Shown here in pieces: positions 33,786-43,930 of a stretch of DNA of 57,871 nucleotides. The stretch comes from an uncultured Gardnerella sp. (GTDB lineage Bacteria > Actinomycetota > Actinomycetes > Actinomycetales > Bifidobacteriaceae): assembly GCA_947088155.1 (NCBI GenBank), contig CAMUFL010000009.1, forward strand, positions 1 to 57,871. The letters are read 5' to 3'. A program made the translations under genes and the position numbers. The first letter of the stretch is position 1, and every line of letters begins with the position of its first letter. The notes under the pieces were generated by a model, which ran no database searches, was not told where the DNA came from, and saw only the letters and a program-made list of their open reading frames with translations.

Positions 33786-36700
33786 TCACAGCCTAGGCCA
33801 CTTGAACTTTAACTTGAGCAACTTGCCGCTTCGGAGCGCTTCAGCAGAAGCATCGCAGTGCTTGCTGTCGGTTAATTCGCCAAATCCGTTGCCGCTAAGC
33901 ACCGAGCCAAGCCATCCGCGCCTACCGAACGCGCCGGATGTCAAGAACAGTGCAAACAGCACGCCGAACAAGAAGCTGAACCATATTGCAGCCTGACCGC
34001 CGCTGTAAGGCAGCGCAACCGGGCGCACGTTTATGCCGCCGAGGCGCACGTATCCAACAATCTTACCGTGATTCTCATTACTACCGTAGTCTTCACTTTG
34101 GTTGCCTGAATTGTCAGCAGTGCGCACACATACAGCGTATATGCCAGTCTTTTTGTATGTAGCAAGGAAGTCTTGCATTGCCTTCTGGTTGACTTTAGTA
34201 GATCCGCCGTCACCAGATTTTGTAATAACGCTTGTGCACTCGCTTTGCCAAGTCACATTACCTCCGTGCAACCTACATATTTGCACGTCGAGATTCTTGC
34301 CAACAGTACCGCGCGTATCGTAGTCGTCGTAAGCGTCTATGAGTCGTTCCTTACTATCCTCTTTCACAATACTAGAGTCGGAATGTCCTTTCTGCTCGGC
34401 TGCAGACACAGTATTGAACGTGAAGTCAATGTTGTCTACGTCAATTCCGTAAGGGTTCTGAACAGTAGTTCCCTTAAGCGACCCAACCGCTTTCACAGTT
34501 GGCTTAACGTTATCTGTTGCAACCATGTACACAGGCATTACAGCTTCATCAACACTGTCGTTCGCGTCTTGCTTTGCGTGGTCGCTTCCTTCAGATTCGC
34601 GTCCGCGAGCATCGTAAATAGTCCTATCCACCCAGCTCACGCCAAGGGACATAATAAGCCTGTTATCCAAGCGATTTCGCCCATTGCCGCCAGTAGGGTC
34701 AAAAATCTTATTCGTATCAGTAAGCTTAAAGTTACGGTCAATCGCTCCAGAGCTACCCCACTGATGTTCGCCAGCAAAATCAATTATGTTTCGCAACGGA
34801 GGATTTTCGTCAGCAGTTTCGCCGCAAACCTGCTTGCCGTCTACTTTTCTGCACACGTTAATATACGAGAATCCGCCGCCGTTATGACCTTTTCTATCAG
34901 TATTATCCTGCATATCAATAATGTTTATGAAGGATGTCTTTTCTGAGCCTTCCGACAGAAGCGTATACATCGATCCACCATTTATTGCGTTAAGACCATC
35001 AGTATGCGTCGTTTCTGCAATAACTTTATCGCTACCATTTATTTTGGCTCGTAGCGAAGGCTGGCAATCCGCAAATGGCAAAGCCTTTTTACCATCTAAG
35101 CTTTTGCACTCATCATCTGGATGCAAATTCTTATTTAGTTTAAGATTCACCACTGATTGCACATCATTGTATCTAACCGGAGTTTTGTCCGAAAGATTGT
35201 ACACGTAGAACAGCGACTTTTTATCTTTAGATAGCATAAGACCAGGATCATCCGGCCTATCCTTAATCTTAGGCGCTTTAGACCTATCTTGAGTTCCATC
35301 TCTATTCATAGGCACGTCTACCACATAATCTGCAGCACCGTTTCCTAAGCCATCGTCATCCTTGCCATCGTTAGTGTTTCCACCACCGTCGCTATTGATT
35401 CCATCAACCGAGCGCAATCGCACAAATCGCGTAACTTGATTTTTTCGAGGAAGTGGCACAAGCACGCGGCTTCGCCAACCACTAGTAAACACAACCAAAT
35501 CTTGCTTTTCTTGAGGTATATTTCCATAGTTAGGAGTTACTTCAGGCTTTTTATAAATAAACTTGTCATCCTCATCTTTTTGCCTGTAGTCATACTCTCT
35601 AAATGTCACCATAGTCTTGCCAGCGCCTAGCTTTATGTCATCATTTGTGACGACTTCACTATCGTTACTAAGCCACTTTCCTATGTTGTGGTTTTCTTTA
35701 GTTAGCTCTAGTCGTATTGCTCGCTGCTCAGGATTACTAAGCAGCATTGGGTGCACTTGCACAATACGTCTGCGCATGGAAACATCGAAGTACACGCAGT
35801 CGGAAGGCTTTGATTCCCAATCGCTTGGCTTAACATTATCCGGCCTGCACACTTCGTCTGTTCTCTCTTTTGCTATTTCCATTGGAAGAACGTCAAGCGT
35901 GTCTTCATTAGCATCGGAAGCTCTATTTTTTGAAGAAGAACGAGATTCAAAACGCTTACGTGCGCGCTTTGCACTCTTAGCTGTTCTAGAAGCCGCGCGA
36001 GAAGCAGCGCCAGCAGGCTCAACTAAAGCCGCACGAGCACTCTTATTCCTATTCCCGTTCCTCACATCTGAATTTTCTACGAGTTCTTCAATGCTTTTAA
36101 CACCAGGCATCCACGTCCATGGTCCAATATCTCTTCGCGCACGCGCTCTAACCACGCTTCCAGGAGCTAACTTGTCTCTCTTGAAAAGCACAACAGCGTT
36201 ACCGTTTTCATTTTTAATCTCAACTTCACTTGAAGAAGGCTTATTTTCACTATCATCACAATATTTCCAATTATTGTTACCAAACCAGCAAACAGAAAGC
36301 GTTTTTCCAATACTGAGCTTATCTTCAGTTGCAGCATTATCAGCACTGTCCTTAGGATTGTAGTAGACAACCATTCGCTTAGAGAATTGAGGAGATGTTA
36401 CTTTAACAACGTTGTTTCTGTGAACGTTTGTAACAGGTTTGCCATTCCTCTTAACGTAACTGTCGTTGCCATTAAGCCAAAGATCGTCTGAATTTGCAGG
36501 CTGATCGTTGTTCTCGCCATCATAGTAGGCAACAACGCTTGGGCTTCCCATTTTCGTCCACTTAGTTTTAAAGCATCCAACAGCCGTTTCTTCGCTTTCG
36601 TTTCCAACGGAATCCGAAGTTTTAGCAAACAACCTAAAGGTGGTTGGCTTTTTAGGGTCAGGATTTTGCAAATCCGTGCTTCTGTAACGCTCAATAAAGC

Positions 36701-39700
36701 GGCGTATTAAATATTTATCTTCATAGCCGTCGCGCACAAAACGTATTCGAGGAGTTCTACCTTTAGAATCTTTTACGCCGTCTGCTTCAATATCTATTTG
36801 CAAATTGCCTAAAAGCGCTTTACTTGATTGACCTGTGTCTACTTTTAGCCACTTACGCCAACTAATCTTTACGTCAATTTGACCGGTCGGCGTATATGCA
36901 TTAAAGTCGTCGTCCAACTTCAAATTTTCAGGCAAAAGTAATGTGCCAGTATCCGTGCGATACCAATCGTTCTTCTCTAAATCAATTAAATCGTCATCGA
37001 TTGGAGTACAATCCTTTTTGCCTTGACCTGGGAGCATGCAGATGCCGTGAATATTCCAAGCTTTATTTTTTTCAGGGTAGCTTTTTCCGCTAATCGTTGG
37101 CTTTTGACCATCCACAGGCACAAACCACACGTTAATTACGTTTGTTGTGGTATTTTGGTCACCATTTACGCGGAATGTAAGATCGTTCACAATCGAGCCA
37201 TTGTGTACGTACAGTTGCGCATGCATGAACGGTCGCTTAGCGAAATACCTTTTTGCATGCTGTTCCTGATTTTCTCGTTCACTACCTTTCAAAGTTGGCA
37301 CATCATCATAATCGTTTACATACCTTACTCTCCTATTTTCAAGTATGACTCCGTGCTTTATGCCGTCTTTAGTGTCAGCATCCGTGTCACCAATATCCAA
37401 GCCATCCGCTTGACCGTTGACATTTGCTCCTCCAGGCATGAGGAAATGCTTGTGAATTGCGTATGTACTATGCTTTTCGCCTTGGTTTATTCTGTCTGTA
37501 ATAGAAACTTCTTTGCCTGTTTCAACGTACTCACCTTTGTTATTCTTTTTAAGCTCCATGTTGACGTTTACATCGTCTGCAAAAGAACCTTTACGACCCG
37601 ACTCAGATACAGAATCGTACTTTACTAAATCGAGCACGTTCTCCCACTGGCACTTTCCAAGATTGTCAGCATAAGCTAATTTACAAGTTCCATCATTAGG
37701 AGCATAACCGTACCAATTACCGCGATCAGGAAGATCACCATCCCAACCACCGTTGCCTCCAGTACCATATAAAATGTCGTGCTTATTTTTCGAACCGTCA
37801 AGATATTTGAGCGATGGTTGCGGCTTATTTATTGGGTCTGGAATACTAGGCGTTCCTTTAATCAAATCCAATACAGCATTCGTATTAAGCCTTTTTTCCG
37901 TGTTAATATCCCACTTATACACTAAATATTCGTTGCCGAAATCTTTATCTCCGTACCACTTAAGACCAGGGTCAGAGTCTCTTCCATCAACCTTTGTGCC
38001 TTTAAGATCCCACTTGTAATCTTTTCGCATATTCACATATCGTGTAACTTCATGCGTAGCAGGATTTAGAACAGTTTCGTCCTTTGCTTCCAACTTATCT
38101 ATAGTGAGATTCTTCTTAGAATGCTTCATATTGGAAGCAGTTTCAGCTGTAGGGAAATCGTCGTGAGATATACGCTTAGGACTAATATCCAAGCACAACT
38201 TCCACTGCAAATCATTCTTGTGGTTATTATCCGCCTTGCAAGAGTACTGAGGCTTCGATTCACCGTATGCGTAAGCAAAGGAGTTAGAAGCATCGTAGCG
38301 TTTGTAAGTATCGTACTTATCTTCGCCCTTAATACCGATTTCTTCCTTGCGGTATCCGAAAATTCGCTCATTCTTATTATCGTGACGCATCCAAGTAAGC
38401 AAAGCTCCGGTTTCAGAATCGTTTAATTCAAATGGGCTTACTTGCACTAAGCCGTTTGGCCAAGTAATATCGAGCGGAAGTGGATCGGACTCTTCGTGAT
38501 CCTTGTAGTGATCCGCATAATCTCCAATAATAGGCCACAAATTCTTTTGACTCTTATTTGGAGTATTTGCCGCTACAGAGTATGCGTCCACATAAATTCT
38601 GGAACCAATTTCCGCAAAGTATTCTGGAATCTCAATATTTCCTGTTGCAGGGTCAAAAGTGATTTTGCAACTGTCGCCGCCGTTAGCAGTGCAACCCTTG
38701 AAGTACTTATCGAGATCAGATGTAATTACGCGCTTTGAATATTTCTCACGCAATTGATTGTCGTTTAGGCGAGCAGCACGATCGTCGCCAGCGCTGCGAT
38801 CCTGTTTTTCAGCGTCTTTATTTCCTTCTGCAGGAGTGTTAGAATCGCCGTTTTCTTTCTGCTTTTCGTTCTGCTTTTCGTTCTGCTTCTGTTCAACATT
38901 CTTTTCGGTATTCTTTTCGTCCTTCTGCTCAGGCTTCTGCTCAGACTTTTGCTCAGACTTACGCTCGTCCTTCTGCTCAGACTTACGCTCGTCCTTCTGC
39001 TCAGTCTTCTGCTCAGACTTCTGCTCAGGCTTCTGCTCAGTCTTCTGCTCAGAACTCTGCTTATTTTCAGGCTTACTAACAGAGTTCTTGTTTCCGCCTT
39101 CCTTAAGCGAAGCAAACTTTACAGCGCCACGCTTCACAGTACTGCGCTTATTTGCACGCTTGTTCGCATTACGCGACTTTATGCCGCTATTCTTGCGCTT
39201 TACGTTCTTTCCATGCGATTTACGCGTTACATAAGATGCAGGCTTGTTAGTTGCTTTATTTTGCTCTGCAGGCTTAGCTTGATCTTCAGGCTTATTTTGA
39301 GTCTGATTCTGTTGCTTGTTTTCTGACTGCTTCTGCTGATTCTGCTTCTCCTGCTTACCCTGCTGATTTTGGGTAGAGTTCTCCCCTGGTTTGGCATTAT
39401 CGTTCTTTTGAGAATCAGACTTTGCAGTATTCGGCTTTTCTGACTTAGATTTAGTATCGCCAGCGTTAGGCTTACCTACATCCTTACCATCAGTATTCTT
39501 GCTATCAGCATTCTTACCGTCAGTATTCTTACTGTTATCCGACTTAGCATCATCCTTCTTAGCAGCGTCCTTATCAACAGACTTATTACCAGCAGACTTA
39601 TCAGCAGACTTATTTTCAGCAGAAGCTTTATCCTCAGACGCTCTGTCTTCAGCAGCAGCTCTATCTTCGTTAGTCGACCTATCGTCATCCTCAGCAGCCC

Positions 39701-42700
39701 TAGAACCGTCCACTATAGCAGCTAAATTCTTACCCTTATAAGTATTAACCTGATGCCAAAGATCAGTCTTACTATTACCGTCTCGCTGAATAATAATGCC
39801 GTAGCAGCTACCATCCGTAGGGCACTTCTCGTCAAAACTCAAGTCTTTGCCATGGGATTTATCCTTCGTTTCAGCAGGACCATCTTTACCACGAGGCCAA
39901 ATGCGTACCATAATCGAACGCACGCGCTTATCTTCATCCCAAGGATTCACGCGACCAACATAATGGCCATTCCTCTTCTTATCCCACCAAACGTTTGGCA
40001 AACCGTAGCCAGGAGATACAATAATCAGCCTAATCTTCTTTATTACAGAATTTCCAACTTCATCCCAGCCGTGGAAGATTAAATCGTGCACGCCTCTATC
40101 TGCAACGTCAACTTGAGGCGAACCACCATTAGAGCCGTTGAATTTATCGTTAATAACCCAGCCCTCTTTGTCCGTATCGGTATTCGGCATACCATTATCG
40201 TGCACAAAATCGTTATAACTTATTGTAGTAAAGTTACCGCATCCATTTTTAGCACAATCTCGGCCAGACTTACTCTTGGTTATCATATCGAAGTCGTTGT
40301 GGAAATCCTTACCAACATACTTCTTGATTTCTGCATCGTACTTATTAGGATCATCTTTTTTACCATTGACGCCAAGCATAATCTTCCTGTCGTCATGGCC
40401 TTTAACCCAGAACTTAATCCTGCTCTTAGTTGCAATCTTCAAACCATCAGCAGGAACAGTCATAGGCTTACCGTTATTAACGCTAACTTTTACATCCAGC
40501 GTTGGCTTCTCGTAATCAACGTACGGGAACACAACAGGTATAACGGTAGTTGAATCGTCCCAGAAAGTAATCTTTAAATATTTTACAAACACGTAATTTG
40601 GCAAAACTTCAGGACTTTTACCATCTTGCAACTGCGCGCTGTAACTGTTACGCATCCATGTGCGATATAAACTACTAGCTTTATCTTTAGCCTTATTTAT
40701 AAGATTTTCAGGCACAGGATCACCCTGCTTTGAGCCTTTAGGAGCATAGTAAATATACCAGACATTACGCTCAGTTGCTTTTTGTGGCTTAGGCCAGCAT
40801 TCAGGCATATTAGAGTCGCGGTCGTTATCATCACGATTCTCATCATTTGCAGAACGATCGCCATTAGAAGCAGACCTGTCCAATCTGTTTGTTTCATCCT
40901 TGTACTCATCAAGAATCTTAGAATGAGCGCAAGGATTTGAAACAGTTACAATAGGGACTTTAGCTGCAATCTTAGTTTCAGCATCCTTAAGAGTGTTCGA
41001 CATAAGCTTATCTCCCCACTTATCCGTCCACTCAGCCTTGTATACGGCGTTATCTTTTATTGCATCGTTTGCGCCATTATCTTTACTTCCTTCATAGGTT
41101 CTATCAAGTGGATACGTATCTTTTACTGAACCATACTTGAACTGGTTACCAATGAGATCGCTATTAAGTACGTCTGTGTAAAGGTTAGGATCAAAAGCCT
41201 TCACCTGATTATACAAGCGACCCTTATTGTGTTCGAAATTAACAAATCCCTTATTTTCACTACCAGAATTAAGCACAATCGGATTAGGAAGAGGCTTATC
41301 GTAAGAATAATACGTAGGAGTTTTATCGTCTTTATTCCACTCTTCAGTTTGCAAAGGCTTAAACACATCTGCTTGCGTAATAATTCTGTACCACAAATCC
41401 TGCGTTTCGCTAATTTGATAGTAGTCATTATGATACTTCAGCTGAAGCTTATGCTTTCCAGGAGTTGAATCCTTCGTATTATGATCATCCACGCCCTGGT
41501 ATCGGAACCACTGATTACCTCGCGCATAATTGTTATTTGGAGAATAAAAATCAGGAAGTAAACGAATATCTTTAGTCTCTTGAATACCTGGAGAACTTGC
41601 CAAAGCCCTGTTAATTAAAGGATCGCCATTCTCATCTTCAAGCAACATACTTGAAATTTCCATCTTACAATTCTCATTAACCTTACCAGAACTATCAAGG
41701 CATATGCCGTAGCGAGAAATGTACTTACCATTATTTCCGTAGGTTGAAGGATCATCATCACCATCAAGTGGGAATTCACCATCTTTATTCAAACCAGGGC
41801 CGAATGGTCCTAAACCAGTGCCCTTAAGGAAGTGAAGACGCGGGCTTTGCACATCCATAATTCTTGGCACACCATACCACTGCTCGTACAACGAAGTGTA
41901 ACGATACGACTTACTAAACCTGCCGGCTGCCTGCAACGAGTAAATACTACTCCAAGCACCAAATGGATCAGTCTTACCAAATGTTAAAGAAGGAGAAGTT
42001 GCACCAAAATAAGATCCTGCACCATAGAAGAACGAATCATTCTCATGGCCTCTAGCAGTAGTGGTAGTGAAATGAATCTTGTAAGTGTACGGAATCGACT
42101 TACCGTTTTTAAGCTTGTTTGTGAAAAGGAATATTTTAGTATTTTTTGTGCCGCGAATAGCCTTATAAAGATTGTCAACCAGCTTCACATATGCAGGGCT
42201 AAAGCCTCTTGAATACGCTCCATCAAGCTTAGGAGCAAGCTGGTGATCACCGCCGGAAGGAAAGCCGTAATTCGTGCTGTGCATGCAGTCAAGAGCATAG
42301 CCGTCGTTACATGTGCCAATGAAGTTGCCGTTGTTATAATAGTTCTCTTTCTGATCTCCACCTTCGCCGATTTGAGGAGTGTTAATAATATGTGAGTAAC
42401 CATTGTTACCCTTGATGTGATCATTCGACTTAATCCAAGCATCAGCTATGGTTTCACCAGGTAAAACATCGCCACCGGTAGTTTCAATGCTGCACAAACC
42501 ATTAGGATTATCCCAAGAGAATGAGCAAGTTTCGCGACTAACCGGCAGATTATTCTTCTGCTTATATAGAGCAGTTGCTTCCCTACCCGCGTACAATACG
42601 CGCTGAATATACTGCCTTCCGCCTTCGCTACCATTGTCTAGAATCTGATTTTCTGGAACTGTGAAGTAATTTAGCGCATCTGCAGCACCATGCGTACGAC

Positions 42701-43787
42701 CGCCAGCATTAAAAATAACATCCCACACGAATCCGCCGCCGCCAGCCTTAGGCGTACGCTTTACGAACACGAAGTCTGCAACATCATCCAAAGGTGTTTT
42801 ATTGGTATCAATGCCTCGTCCTGCATCATCGTAAGCAAGATTACGAAGACGCTTAACAATATACGTACCTTTAGGGTAAGGCGTGAAGTAAGTTTCAGCA
42901 TAATGATCATACCCGGAAGGATCTTCAGGGACTGGGCCATTCTTATAGTATCCGCGATTACGCTCAAAAGCGCCACCTTGCCTATAGCCTTGACCATTAA
43001 CATCCAAATCGTGGCCGTTAGTAGCGCGCAAACCAGCGCCATCACCTGTAGTAGTAAAGCATTCACCTAAAGCGTAATCCTTATTGCAACCAGGAGTGTA
43101 AGGCGGGTAAGAATCGCGATCGTCGCTGCGATCTTGAGCTGCGCGAGCCTGCGCTTGGGCTTTTGCATAATCGTCGGCGGCGCGCTCAAGAGGCGACTTG
43201 TTTTGATAAGCGGAATTTGAATCTGCGCTCGTAGATTTGGAATCTTTCCCGAATGGATTGCCCTCGTTCACGAATACTCGCGGATTGCCGAAACTCTGGA
43301 ATGCAGAAAGCTCAGTATCGGCATCAGGAGATGGGTTAGCAGATGGATTCGCGGATGGGTTAGCAGATGGAGTATTTGACTTGTTACCAGACTTTTCAGC
43401 AGACTTATTAGCAGACTTATTAGCAGACTTATTATCGGACTTATTGGAATCAGCAGCAGCCTTCTCAGCAGCAGCCTTCTCAGCAGCAGCCTTCTCAGCA
43501 GCAGCCTTAGCAGAAGTCTCAGAAGATGAATTAGCAGCATCCGCCGCAACCGCGGTTTCGGCAGTCAAGCAAACCGGCAGCCACATTGCCACAGAAAGAG
43601 CACACACCAGCACTGTTTTAAGCGCGCTAACGAAAGCGCTGCCGGACGCGCTATGCGCACGAACCGACGTGCGCTTATTCGCACTATACATCTGCTGAGT
43701 CGCACGTTTAGCCGCACGAGCTGCGCGCTGGGTCAATTGGCCTATGCGAACAAGAACGTTTAGCGTAATCGTCCAAATACTCTTCAT
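33786..43787 (-). CDS. Giant secreted surface protein of the pilus locus
   Basis: About 3333 residues from the ATG at 43787 (GGTGG site 5 nt upstream; an in-frame ATG 10 codons earlier lacks one). A ~65-residue basic leader region precedes a hydrophobic signal core (VLVCALSVAMWLPVCL) and a cleavage-like AVAADA. Then follow short tandem repeats (AAAEK, SANK, SANP), a long adhesin-like region of unrecognised domains, a Gln/Glu/Lys-rich repeat block (KSEQ, KPEQ, KDER; DNA about 38.86-39.06 kb), more folded segments ending in Ig-like text such as CVRTADNSGNQSED, and ALPYSGG followed by a hydrophobic helix and RR. LPYSG resembles a sorting signal but is followed by an extra ~45-residue tail. It lies after the sortase gene; likely a tip or wall-bound adhesin. 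Confidence 0.85.
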   Translation of the reverse strand: MKSIWTITLNVLVRIGQLTQRAARAAKRATQQMYSANKRTSVRAHSASGSAFVSALKTVLVCALSVAMWLPVCLTAETAVAADAANSSSETSAKAAAEKAAAEKAAAEKAAADSNKSDNKSANKSANKSAEKSGNKSNTPSANPSANPSANPSPDADTELSAFQSFGNPRVFVNEGNPFGKDSKSTSADSNSAYQNKSPLERAADDYAKAQAQARAAQDRSDDRDSYPPYTPGCNKDYALGECFTTTGDGAGLRATNGHDLDVNGQGYRQGGAFERNRGYYKNGPVPEDPSGYDHYAETYFTPYPKGTYIVKRLRNLAYDDAGRGIDTNKTPLDDVADFVFVKRTPKAGGGGFVWDVIFNAGGRTHGAADALNYFTVPENQILDNGSEGGRQYIQRVLYAGREATALYKQKNNLPVSRETCSFSWDNPNGLCSIETTGGDVLPGETIADAWIKSNDHIKGNNGYSHIINTPQIGEGGDQKENYYNNGNFIGTCNDGYALDCMHSTNYGFPSGGDHQLAPKLDGAYSRGFSPAYVKLVDNLYKAIRGTKNTKIFLFTNKLKNGKSIPYTYKIHFTTTTARGHENDSFFYGAGSYFGATSPSLTFGKTDPFGAWSSIYSLQAAGRFSKSYRYTSLYEQWYGVPRIMDVQSPRLHFLKGTGLGPFGPGLNKDGEFPLDGDDDPSTYGNNGKYISRYGICLDSSGKVNENCKMEISSMLLEDENGDPLINRALASSPGIQETKDIRLLPDFYSPNNNYARGNQWFRYQGVDDHNTKDSTPGKHKLQLKYHNDYYQISETQDLWYRIITQADVFKPLQTEEWNKDDKTPTYYSYDKPLPNPIVLNSGSENKGFVNFEHNKGRLYNQVKAFDPNLYTDVLNSDLIGNQFKYGSVKDTYPLDRTYEGSKDNGANDAIKDNAVYKAEWTDKWGDKLMSNTLKDAETKIAAKVPIVTVSNPCAHSKILDEYKDETNRLDRSASNGDRSANDENRDDNDRDSNMPECWPKPQKATERNVWYIYYAPKGSKQGDPVPENLINKAKDKASSLYRTWMRNSYSAQLQDGKSPEVLPNYVFVKYLKITFWDDSTTVIPVVFPYVDYEKPTLDVKVSVNNGKPMTVPADGLKIATKSRIKFWVKGHDDRKIMLGVNGKKDDPNKYDAEIKKYVGKDFHNDFDMITKSKSGRDCAKNGCGNFTTISYNDFVHDNGMPNTDTDKEGWVINDKFNGSNGGSPQVDVADRGVHDLIFHGWDEVGNSVIKKIRLIIVSPGYGLPNVWWDKKRNGHYVGRVNPWDEDKRVRSIMVRIWPRGKDGPAETKDKSHGKDLSFDEKCPTDGSCYGIIIQRDGNSKTDLWHQVNTYKGKNLAAIVDGSRAAEDDDRSTNEDRAAAEDRASEDKASAENKSADKSAGNKSVDKDAAKKDDAKSDNSKNTDGKNADSKNTDGKDVGKPNAGDTKSKSEKPNTAKSDSQKNDNAKPGENSTQNQQGKQEKQNQQKQSENKQQNQTQNKPEDQAKPAEQNKATNKPASYVTRKSHGKNVKRKNSGIKSRNANKRANKRSTVKRGAVKFASLKEGGNKNSVSKPENKQSSEQKTEQKPEQKSEQKTEQKDERKSEQKDERKSEQKSEQKPEQKDEKNTEKNVEQKQNEKQNEKQKENGDSNTPAEGNKDAEKQDRSAGDDRAARLNDNQLREKYSKRVITSDLDKYFKGCTANGGDSCKITFDPATGNIEIPEYFAEIGSRIYVDAYSVAANTPNKSQKNLWPIIGDYADHYKDHEESDPLPLDITWPNGLVQVSPFELNDSETGALLTWMRHDNKNERIFGYRKEEIGIKGEDKYDTYKRYDASNSFAYAYGESKPQYSCKADNNHKNDLQWKLCLDISPKRISHDDFPTAETASNMKHSKKNLTIDKLEAKDETVLNPATHEVTRYVNMRKDYKWDLKGTKVDGRDSDPGLKWYGDKDFGNEYLVYKWDINTEKRLNTNAVLDLIKGTPSIPDPINKPQPSLKYLDGSKNKHDILYGTGGNGGWDGDLPDRGNWYGYAPNDGTCKLAYADNLGKCQWENVLDLVKYDSVSESGRKGSFADDVNVNMELKKNNKGEYVETGKEVSITDRINQGEKHSTYAIHKHFLMPGGANVNGQADGLDIGDTDADTKDGIKHGVILENRRVRYVNDYDDVPTLKGSERENQEQHAKRYFAKRPFMHAQLYVHNGSIVNDLTFRVNGDQNTTTNVINVWFVPVDGQKPTISGKSYPEKNKAWNIHGICMLPGQGKKDCTPIDDDLIDLEKNDWYRTDTGTLLLPENLKLDDDFNAYTPTGQIDVKISWRKWLKVDTGQSSKALLGNLQIDIEADGVKDSKGRTPRIRFVRDGYEDKYLIRRFIERYRSTDLQNPDPKKPTTFRLFAKTSDSVGNESEETAVGCFKTKWTKMGSPSVVAYYDGENNDQPANSDDLWLNGNDSYVKRNGKPVTNVHRNNVVKVTSPQFSKRMVVYYNPKDSADNAATEDKLSIGKTLSVCWFGNNNWKYCDDSENKPSSSEVEIKNENGNAVVLFKRDKLAPGSVVRARARRDIGPWTWMPGVKSIEELVENSDVRNGNRNKSARAALVEPAGAASRAASRTAKSAKRARKRFESRSSSKNRASDANEDTLDVLPMEIAKERTDEVCRPDNVKPSDWESKPSDCVYFDVSMRRRIVQVHPMLLSNPEQRAIRLELTKENHNIGKWLSNDSEVVTNDDIKLGAGKTMVTFREYDYRQKDEDDKFIYKKPEVTPNYGNIPQEKQDLVVFTSGWRSRVLVPLPRKNQVTRFVRLRSVDGINSDGGGNTNDGKDDDGLGNGAADYVVDVPMNRDGTQDRSKAPKIKDRPDDPGLMLSKDKKSLFYVYNLSDKTPVRYNDVQSVVNLKLNKNLHPDDECKSLDGKKALPFADCQPSLRAKINGSDKVIAETTHTDGLNAINGGSMYTLLSEGSEKTSFINIIDMQDNTDRKGHNGGGFSYINVCRKVDGKQVCGETADENPPLRNIIDFAGEHQWGSSGAIDRNFKLTDTNKIFDPTGGNGRNRLDNRLIMSLGVSWVDRTIYDARGRESEGSDHAKQDANDSVDEAVMPVYMVATDNVKPTVKAVGSLKGTTVQNPYGIDVDNIDFTFNTVSAAEQKGHSDSSIVKEDSKERLIDAYDDYDTRGTVGKNLDVQICRLHGGNVTWQSECTSVITKSGDGGSTKVNQKAMQDFLATYKKTGIYAVCVRTADNSGNQSEDYGSNENHGKIVGYVRLGGINVRPVALPYSGGQAAIWFSFLFGVLFALFLTSGAFGRRGWLGSVLSGNGFGELTDSKHCDASAEALRSGKLLKLKFKWPRL

Positions 43788-43930
43788 TGTTTCCACCTGT
43801 TTTGCATTGTTTTGCATTGTTTTACACTGCTTTGCGTCGCCTCACAGCAACGCAAGTTTGTTTTTAAGTTTTGATATTCAGTTTTGATATTAAGTTTTGT
43901 TGCCATACGCAATCGCTCATAAACAATCGC
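43788..43930. repeat. Short spacer with simple direct repeats
   Basis: Between the sortase and giant-protein genes, TTTTGCATTG is repeated with variants (about 43800-43830) and AGTTTTGATATT appears twice (about 43867-43895). No separate promoter is evident, so the giant gene may be cotranscribed with the sortase gene. Confidence 0.4.

Noticed and set aside
33786..43787. Frameshift or fused genes in the giant surface protein
   Set aside because: The frame is continuous with one signal peptide and one C-terminal anchor region and uniform composition; no evidence of fusion.
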